The notes beneath the pieces were generated by a model. It was not told the origin of the DNA. It searched no databases and saw only the letters and a list, made by a program, of their open reading frames with translations. Shown piece after piece: positions 56,483 through 64,000 of a DNA stretch of 64,000 bases. Where the stretch lies: positions 20,769,866 to 20,833,865 of the forward strand of contig JALGQZ010000008.1 of the NCBI GenBank assembly GCA_023105745.1, written 5' to 3'. Each line of letters begins with the position of its first letter. The first letter of the stretch is position 1. This DNA comes from Austropuccinia psidii. Its lineage: Eukaryota; Basidiomycota; Pucciniomycetes; Pucciniales; Sphaerophragmiaceae. Both the position numbers and the translations under genes were made by a program.

Positions 56483-58686
56483 TGTTCAAAAGATATAGTT
56501 TTTGAAATCACAAAGGAAAGAAGGGATGCATATGAGAGGATCAAATATGAACTCATACATGCACCTGTGCTCATCTTACCTGACTTTGAACTACCATTCA
56601 AGTTGTATATAGATGCAGCATGCAGCCAAGGCCTAGGAGCAGCCCTTCACCAAAGACGAATTGTGGATATTGAACCAAGAGAAGGAGTAATTCGCTACAT
56701 CTCAACGCAGCTGAAAGATTCAGAAGCCAGGTATGGGGCCACCCAGACTGAATGTCTATGTCTAGTCTGGGCTCTAGAAAACTCCATTATTATTTGGAGG
56801 GTGCAGTCTTTGAAGTCTACACAGACTGCACAGCCTTGAAGTCTTTACTAAACATGAAGACAACAAATAGACATATGCTTAGATGGCAAATAGCCATCCA
56901 GGAGTATAGAGGGAACATGACCATCATATACAAGGAAGGTAAAAGCCATACCAATGCAGATGGCCTCAGCAGATGGCCACTGGATAATGTCAAAAGCAAT
57001 CCAGCTTATGACCCAGAAGTTGCAGCAAAAATCCCTATCCATTTCATGGAAATAGATAGGAAGAAAAACTTCAGATTATCTGAATGGGCACCAGAAAGTG
57101 GTACCCTTGACAGTGGAAACACTGACTCAGAGGGGACAGAAACTTCCATACTGGGAATAAGTTCCTCAGAACTGCACAATGAATTCTTCAGTGCAGTACA
57201 GAAGTCTTATGCCAAACACAAACAGTGTAGCATACTACTCCAACTCCTTCAACAGAAGTACAGGAGTCCAGAACTGGAAACCCAGCTGGAAGAACCCTGG
57301 TTGAGGGCCTATAAGGACAATAAATGTTTTCTTATAGATGGCCTGCTCTACCACAGAGAAAAGCACACAAGTGCACTCACAGTGGTAGACAGAGACCACA
57401 TCTCATTGATCATACAAGAATTCCATGACTGCCCCTATATGGGACACATGAGTGAGGACAGGACCAAAGAGAGGGTAGCAAGCACAGCTTGGTGGCCCAA
57501 GTGGGAACAAGAGTTGAGTGAATACATCAACACTTGTGAAAGATGCCAAAAGGCAAATAGGAAACATGGGAAGAAGTATGGGTTACTTCAACACATAGAA
57601 GAACCCAAGCACCCATGGGAAACCATCAACATGGACTGGGTTACAGGACTCGTCCCAGGAGGCAAAGAAAACTACAATGCCTGTTTGATCATAGTTGATA
57701 GGTTCAGCAAGAGCATGAGGTGTCTACCATTCCATAAAGAAGACACAGCCATGGATACTGCTCTGTTGTTTTGGAATAACATCATATCCACCTGTGGAGT
57801 CCCTAAGATCATCATTAGTGATAGAGACCCAAAATTCACATCTGAATTTTGGACTAACTTATATGACATGCTTGGCACCAAACTTGCTTTTTCCACAGCT
57901 TACCATCCACAAACAGATGGCCTGGCTGAAAGGATGATCCAAACAATGAAGGACATCCTCAGAAGATTCTGTGCCTATGGCATGGAATACAAGGACCATG
58001 AGGGATACAGCCATGATTGGGCTACCCTCTTACCAGCAGTCCAACTGGCTTATAATACAAGCCAGCACTCCACCACAGGAAAAACACCTGCACTGGTAGA
58101 GAAAGGGTGGAACCCCCTGTTGCCTGTGGATCACTTGAAGAAAAATCTGCTGACTATCCACCCCACAGCCAAAGACTTTCTTGATATGTGGAAGAGGGCC
58201 TGTGACACAGCTTCCAAGTGCATAGCTGAGGCAAAAGAATACAATAAGCAGAGGTGGGACAAATCACATATGGAACCTGACTTCAAGGAAGGGGACCAGG
58301 TGTTAGTGTCTACACTGACCTTCAACAATCTCAAAGGACCTAAAAAGATGAGAGACTCATTTGTAGGACCTTTCACTATCATTAAGTTGATAGGAAAAAA
58401 TGAAGTAGAAGTCAAACTCACTGAGGAGTTTTCAAGGAAACATCCAGTCTTCCCAGTGAGTTTGGTCAAACCATACTTCCAGACAGAGGAGGACAAATTC
58501 ACCTCAAGGAGGAAGAACCCCACACCACAAGAGATAGTGGAAGTGGAAGACTCCCCTGGACATGTGAGTAAGATCATCAGGGCCAGGAAGATCAGACTCA
58601 ATGGGAAGGATCAAAGACAGTACTTAGTCAGATTCAAGAACCAGACAGCTGATAAGGACAAATGGTTGGCAGAAGATGCCATTTAA
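56483..58686 (+). pseudogene. pol: RNase H, integrase and chromodomain-like tail of Element 3
   Basis: RNase H text ([17 protein letters not shown]) follows the TGA in the same frame. A one-base loss near 56780 shifts it, so the rest is in the frame 56752-58686 (644 codons, open). It contains the RNase H end ([14 protein letters not shown]), an HHCC zinc site ([21 protein letters not shown]) and an intact DDE core: Asp 57634, Asp 57820 and Glu 57928 with 35 residues between the last two. The tail has [17 protein letters not shown] and a chromodomain-like module ([15 protein letters not shown]). Integrase itself looks undamaged. Confidence 0.95.
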
Positions 58687-58742
58687 GGTGATTCAGAGCC
58701 TCTAGGAGGTCTGAACAGTCTCATCAATGATGAGCCTTTTTT

Positions 58743-58754
58743 AGAGGGAGGGTA
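58743..58754 (+). other. Polypurine tract of Element 3
   Basis: agagggagggta lies directly before the 3' LTR at 58755. Confidence 0.8.
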
Positions 58755-60192
58755 TGTCAGCCTGTGACTCAAAACCAGAGCACAAGCATGACAGCCAAAA
58801 TACCATAAACCAATGGTATAGCCAAGATACCACCAAAACATGGAGCTGAGCCAAATCAGCTCAAAAGGTATCAAACAAAAGGGGAAACTCACCTTTTCCT
58901 GGAAATATAAGTCCTATCACGATAGGACCAGAAATAACAAAGTTATTCCTGCTCAAAGATATTGCTGAGCATAAACCTTAATTTTCACCTCACATCTAAA
59001 ATCTAGAAGGAGAGGCTTAACCCCATCAAATGGGTATTAAAAATGAAGGTCTAAGCCAGGGTTACCCAATGGTACCAGCCAAACTGAGCTAGCACCAACA
59101 TTACTGGAGTTATGGTCAATTTCAGGCTAAATAAGGGTGAACAAAACATTCACCTCTCATCTAACTTCTACAGTTTTAGTGTGAAATACCTAAAGTGGGG
59201 TCTTTTTGGAAAGAGCACAATTAGGGCTATCTGATGATGCCATCCACTTCCCCATATCTCAACTACTGCAGAAGTTATGGGGCAAACAAGCTCAATACAG
59301 CTTTTTGCCTAAAACACGCAAAGGTACAAAAATCTTGTACATGGGATACCTTTGCCATGTTTAATGATACCCATACCAAATGAGGTACCATTGTGTAGAG
59401 CTCATACAGGGCTATACACCGAACCAATTTTGAGGTTGATATCTCAAGAATTGACAAAGTTATGGCTGTTTTAAGGTCAAAATCCAACCTGCTGTCATAT
59501 ACAGCCTTACCATGGGATAATATCCCATAACCATGAACATGAGGTGTCAAAGAGACGAAGAAGCATGTTCCTACTTCAACACCTCATATGTCAGTCAATA
59601 CTGGGGTACCATACAGTTTCTATACAGCATTCTATGCGTCATACACGTCAGAATCAGGCTGTGAGATCCCCAGATGAAAATTTTCACCCTGTATTGGTGA
59701 AAACCGCCCAGATGTGGTTTCAAAACCACCTCTGAGCCCAATACAGAGTATACAGGTTGTTTGCAAACCACAAGCCTGTCCTGGAGAGTGAAAAATCTTC
59801 ACTTCCTCTACGTGGAAAGGTCTAACAGCCTTTCCACCCCAATTTCAGGATAAAAGGAAGGCTTTTCACAGCCAAATCATCTCCTCATCCTGCTCTTGAA
59901 TAACCTACATAGTAAACTGTCAAAAACAGCTTTACTCTTGGTTAATAATCAGGTATAATTATAGTTTTAATTATTGTAGTCTTTTATTATTGTAACCCAA
60001 CAGATAAAGCTGCACCCAGGTCTTTCAACAGCGCTAACCACCACTATATCCAATATAGTAAAGCCCTTTTTATCTTAAATTAAATATCTTTTAAGCTTTA
60101 TAACTCTTTTTTTTAACTATTTTAGCGTGTCACAAACATAGAAAAAGTTGTATTTAGCCTATATACACCTTCTTCATAGTTTCATCCTGACA
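58755..60192 (+). repeat. 3' LTR of Element 3 (family B)
   Basis: Same length (1438 bp) and ends as the 5' LTR. Differences by hand are about 22 and cluster slightly in the last 150 bp. Confidence 0.97.
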
Positions 60193-61286
60193 AACACTGA
60201 TATTTGCAATTCTACGTAGAAATGAGGTAAGGACTTCAAAAATTCATTGAAAGTACAATTATTAATGAATCTTTCTGAAACTTTCAGGACTAATGGAGAA
60301 CTGTATTATCTATGGTACAACCAAAAAGAATTACATTTTACTAGTAAAATTAAAAGTTTTACTTACAGTCCATTTTTGAATATTCTACGTGAAACACTGA
60401 ATCTTCAAAAATTCACAGTAATTACAACTTGTGATGAAATTGGCAATAACATTGATAACTTTGAGAAATCAATGATTAACTTGGAATAAAAGTGGATCTA
60501 CAGATGTTACTCCTTTTATTCTTAACCATATTGGGGTTGGTAGTCACATAAAAGCATCAATTAAGTAATTATGATAATCTTACTTGACAACTGATGATGC
60601 AATCAATAATCCAAAAAGGTTTATTGCTTTCTCACTCACTGGTTTTTCAATTTGCTCCATGGCACGTCTCTCTGAGCTGTTGTTGACTTAAAAGAAGCCT
60701 CTTCTTGCTGTTTTTTCCACATCATCATCTTATTATCATTTAAACCATTATTACCAACAAGTAGGTATTAGTTACAGCTATTCTTAAGTGTTTTGAATCT
60801 TTCATAATCAATCAGAAAGACGTGAAATCATAGAATCCAACTATATATTGTTGTAATACTGTTATAAATCCATTTTGATCCCTAAAATCCACAATTCTAC
60901 ATCAAATCTTTCTATCTCATCTTTCAATAAGCTCTTTGGAATATTAGTGAGTGATTTATCTTTAATTCTTATAGTTTTTCTCTAAAATTAGTTTTCTTCA
61001 AGAATTATCATTATAATTATTCTTGCAAAAGATAATCATATATTAAAATAATTTAATTATTTTAATAAAAGAAGTTTTATTATTAAAATCTTCTTGTAAT
61101 TGACTCTAGTAGAAAATTACTTGCTCACTGTTAAAATCACTAGTAGTGCTTAACACTTGAAAGAAATAATTCTTTAATTATTTCATTGTGGTTATAATAA
61201 TATTTTATCATTATATTTCATAAGAACAGACACATTACTGTTGATTAATAGTGATATTATGATCAGTTTCATAGTCACATCTTACA
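60193..61286 (+). repeat. 3' LTR of Element 2, right part
   Basis: After aacac the sequence tgatatttgcaattct resumes the family-A LTR and runs to CACATCTTACA, matching 40938-42004. The acagt duplication follows. Confidence 0.95.
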
Positions 61287-61291
61287 ACAGT

Positions 61292-61559
61292 AAACTGCTC
61301 CCTTTGTGTAATTCTGGATTAGGGGTTTCAAATATCCTTGTATGACATTAAACTGCAGGATTTTTTATACCTAATATACTGGGTTTTATCCACCTAGGGG
61401 CAACGTCCTTGTATTATTTAAAACTAAAACTCAACTTAACTATGAAAAAAAGTAAAAATAATATATTAAAGAGACTGTTTCAGTTTTACTAGAATTTTTA
61501 AGAAAATTATATTATCAATTGGTACTTGCTTAACTAGTTCAAAAAAAGGAAGTTAAATC
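61292..61559 (+). other. Spacer with a 50-bp repeat remnant
   Basis: Contains atccttgtatgacattaaactgcagg (about 61338) and gtccttgtattatttaaaac (about 61407), related to 39809-39955. No coding text was seen. Confidence 0.5.
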
Positions 61560-63980
61560 CAATTCATAAAACTATAAATCAGTACTGAAAAAGGTTAGAC
61601 AAGGCAAGGAAGCTATTCTGCAATATCTGACTCCACCTTTGGAAAGACCTGAATTATCAAGAGATCCATATGAGATACCTTTATCACCCAATCCACCTCT
61701 ATTCATTGAGAAATGAAAATTTACAGAAGAGAGTATTTCAATGATACATTTTGAACCCTCTGGATGGTTATCACAAGAAGAAACAAAATTTTTGACAAAA
61801 TTTATATGACTAAGGGAAACGGCTATAGCATTTTGTAAAGAAGAAAGAGGCCTACTGAAACATTCTTGTGGAAAACCCTATAAAATACCAGTTATACCAC
61901 ATGAACCATGGCAAAAGAAACAATACCAATACTAAAATCAATTTTGTCTCAATTTATCAAGCTAGCCAGAGAAATAATACATATAGGACTCTATGAGAAA
62001 TCAAAATCAAGCTATAACAGTCCAGTATTTTGTGTGGAAAAACCAAATGAAAAACTTAGAATAGTTCATGAAATTACAATAAAAGAGGCAGGATTACCAC
62101 CAAATGTTTATGAGTGTGTTGGATCATTTTCAAGAAGAGCATGTTATGAATTAGGAGATATCATGAGAGGATATGATGAAGGAGAGTTGGATATCTCTAC
62201 AAGACCCCTTACAGCCTTTGAAACACCACTTGGAAGGCTTCACCTTACTAGACTACTTCAAGGCACAACAAACTCTGTGGCAGTTTATCAAGCAAAAATG
62301 ACTTGTATACTTCAGGAGGAAATACCAGAGGAATTTGCAAAATTTATAGATGATGGAGGGATTAAAGGACCAAGATTTACATATAAGCACAAAAAATTGA
62401 AGGAGAATCCACTCATTGTTGCTTTATTTGAGAATATGAAGTAACTTTGGAAAGAATAATTTTCAGGATAGAAGAGGAAGGACTTGCAGTTTCAAAATCA
62501 AAATTTGCATGTTGTGGTCCAGCACTTGATATTTTAGGGCATGTTGTATCTTTGGGAGGAAGAAAGATTTCAAAAAAGAAGATAAACAAGATACAAACAT
62601 GGCCTAGACCCGCAACAAAAAAAAATGTTAGAGGATTTTTAGGAGTATGTGCATATGTCAGAATGTTTATGAAGGACTTTTCACAAGTTTCAGCACTATT
62701 TAAAAGCTTGACAAGAGAGGATGTACCATGGAAATGGGATGAAAACTGTGAAGAAGCTTTTGCAAAACTCAAGAAGATAGTAGGAGAAGAAATTAAATTG
62801 AAGAAATTGAAATATGAAAAAAGGTCAGGGGAGATAAAATTAGCAATAGATTCAAGTTATATTGCAGCTGGTGCAGTTCTTATGCAAGAGGATGAAAATG
62901 GAAAGGATAGACCTGTACTATATGAGCCAGTAACATTTTCTCAACTATAATTTGAATATTCTCAGCCTAAATTAGAACTGTGTAGTGTTGCAAAAATATA
63001 CAAAAAATATAAACAACATTATGGGGGCAAAACTTTGAGCTTCAATTAGATGCTAAAGCTTTAGTAGAAATGATCAATGCACCTTGTTTACCAAATGCTC
63101 CATTGACAAGGTGGGTAGCATTCATTCAGCTTCTTAGTTTTGACCTGGTCCACAAACCAGGGAAGAAATTTACTATGCCAGATGGGTTATCAAGAAGACC
63201 AAGGGGGGAAGATGAAGATGAAAGTGAAAGGAATGATTTTGATGAAGAGGAAGAATAGATCAAACCTCATCCATTATTTGGCCTAAAAGAAGTAAACATA
63301 AGCAAAGTGGGAGAATTCCCATAAAATAAAAAAACAAACTTGAAATTCTAATAAAAAAGAAAGGATTTGGAAAACATATGCAGGAATATCTGAGTAGTTT
63401 TCAAAAGCTGCAAAGTAGTGGGGAAGAATAATGCAAGAGAATTAAAAGAAGGTTGGTAAATTTTTATCTAGAAGGAGGGAAGCTGAAAAGGGGAAATAAA
63501 GAAAATCCACAAATAGTTACATATAATGAAAAAGCTGAGAGACAGATTATGAAGAAAATTCCCAAAGAGTTTGGTCATCAAGGGGAAAATGAAACATATA
63601 GAAGAATAAAGAAAAGATATTGGTCTGAAGGAATGAAAAAGATAGTGAAGAAATGGGTTAAATCATGTTGCTAATGTTAGAAAAGACTCATTTGCAACAC
63701 AAAGAAGAAGGAATGATATCTGCAACATCCACTCTATTTGAAAGAGTCAGCATGGATGAATTCCATATCAAGGCAGGAATATGTAGATATTTAGTGGTAG
63801 CAAGAGATGACTTTTCAGGATGGGCAGAAGCTGTGGAATTAACTAGGCTAACCACAAAACAGTCTCAGAATGGTTTAATTCAGAATGGATTTTCAGATAT
63901 GGAGCACCCAAAGAAGTCACAGTAGATGGAGGAGCAGAATTTGGAAAAGAACTACAAGAAGAAGTCAAAAGGGAAGGATA
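61560..63980 (+). pseudogene. pol: RT, RNase H and integrase of Element 4 pol
   Basis: The N-terminal part reads REKAIAF-like text (RETAIAFCKEERGLLKHS), then KPYKIPVIPHEPWQKK. The RT shows SSYNSPVFCVEKPNEKLRIV, a deletion after VHE, TRPLTAFETPLGRLHL and the active site FIDDGG at about 62346. After a frameshift come VRGFLGVCAYVRMF and RNase H (LAIDSSYIAAGAVLMQED). DAKALVEMINAPCLPNAP and MPDGLSRRP follow. Integrase has GHQGENETYRRIKKRYW, FERVSMDEFHIKAG and DDFSGWAEAVEL, and near the edge VTVDGGAEFG. The Cys pair of the zinc site is broken by TAA at about 63672. Stops occur at 61717, 62444 and 62950. It is a rust-type gypsy clade distinct from families A and B. Confidence 0.88.
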
Positions 63981-64000
63981 AAGAATCAAAATAACCAAAC

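Larger units (their letters stand above)
50516..60192 (+). mobile_element. Element 3: full-length Ty3/gypsy retrotransposon, family B
   Basis: It is 9677 bp and complete: target duplication aacac on both sides (50511-50515, 60193-60197), two 1438-bp LTRs, primer-binding site, ORF1, gag-pol in one frame, and polypurine tract. Hand comparison of the LTRs gives about 22 differences (about 98.5% identity), so it is the youngest full element here. It is broken by a few stops and one frameshift, and by an RT active-site change. It sits in the 3' LTR of Element 2. Confidence 0.97.
40111..61286 (+). mobile_element. Element 2: Ty3/gypsy chromovirus-like retrotransposon (family A), host of two later insertions
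   Basis: Flanked by an exact 5-bp duplication acagt (40106-40110 and 61287-61291). The 5' LTR is 40111-42004 and the 3' LTR is 49687-61286, interrupted by Element 3. Between them lie ORF1, gag, protease, RT, RNase H and integrase in plus orientation. A solo LTR cuts pol at 46371-47874. Net length without the insertions is about 10 kb. It inserted into the older Element 4 neighbourhood. Confidence 0.95.
61287..64000 (+). mobile_element. Element 4: older, different Ty3/gypsy element, right part off the window
   Basis: Sequence right of Element 2 codes for a gypsy pol unlike Elements 1-3. Its 5' part was separated by the Element 2 insertion; the 50-bp repeats at 39809-39955 and the copy at 61338 probably belonged to one leader or spacer. 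Ends are not visible. Confidence 0.8.

Noticed and set aside
40111..61286. Element 2 as one intact 21-kb giant retrotransposon
   Set aside because: The extra length is fully explained by a solo LTR and a complete Element 3, each with its own target duplication.
1..64000. Bacterial-type features (operons, ribosome-binding sites, CRISPR arrays, attachment sites), tRNA and rRNA genes
   Set aside because: None is seen. Introns with GT/AG ends and fungal retroelement families show a eukaryotic genome, and no cloverleaf-like or rRNA text was recognised.

Overview
The window looks like a transposon-dense, intron-containing, AT-rich fungal genome. The best fit is a rust fungus (Pucciniales), most like the myrtle rust Austropuccinia psidii. 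This rests on recognising several multi-copy protein families from memory and was not checked by any search. I see no bacterial features, tRNA, rRNA or CRISPR array. Nearly everything recognisable is a transposable element or a decayed copy of a rust-type accessory family, and no gene is clearly a single-copy housekeeping gene.

Layout. (1) 1-12464: Element 1, a decayed Ty3/gypsy chromovirus-like retrotransposon on the minus strand (LTR family A), carrying a solo family-B LTR at 7035-8471 inside gag. (2) 12465-38640: a graveyard of accessory genes. In order these are a Tet-like 2OG oxygenase pseudogene, a 40-bp minisatellite, a cysteine-cluster gene, an SNF2 helicase pseudogene split by an LTR-like insertion (19792-23216) that itself holds a solo family-B LTR (21531-22969), an unrecognised rust gene, a CACTA/tnp2-like transposase pseudogene, a second copy of repeat C, another unrecognised rust gene, and a second, different tnp2-like transposase pseudogene on the minus strand. 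(3) 39478-40110: A-rich and 50-bp tandem repeats. (4) 40111-61286: Element 2, family A on the plus strand, bounded by the duplication acagt. It is cut by a solo LTR (46371-47874, duplication aatgc) and by the complete Element 3 (50516-60192, duplication aacac) in its 3' LTR. (5) 61287-64000: Element 4, an older and different Ty3/gypsy pol that runs off the right edge.

Working logic. Elements 1, 2 and 3 share one design: a long gag-protease-RT-RNase H-integrase-chromodomain-like reading frame. A separate upstream ORF (here called ORF1) overlaps the start of gag in another frame. In Elements 1 and 3 ORF1 reads through only if introns with GT/AG ends are removed. In Element 3 the likely gag start codon lies inside an ORF1 intron, and the ORF1 start codon appears to be created by splicing. 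This suggests a splicing choice between making Gag-Pol and making ORF1. It is the most interesting candidate system in the window.

Relative ages from nesting: Element 4 is older than Element 2, and Element 2 is older than Element 3 and the 46371 solo LTR. Element 1 is older than its solo B LTR, and the SNF2 gene is older than insertion D, which is older than the solo B LTR inside it. Family B is the youngest wave. The two LTRs of Element 3 have equal length (1438 bp) and about 22 hand-counted differences.
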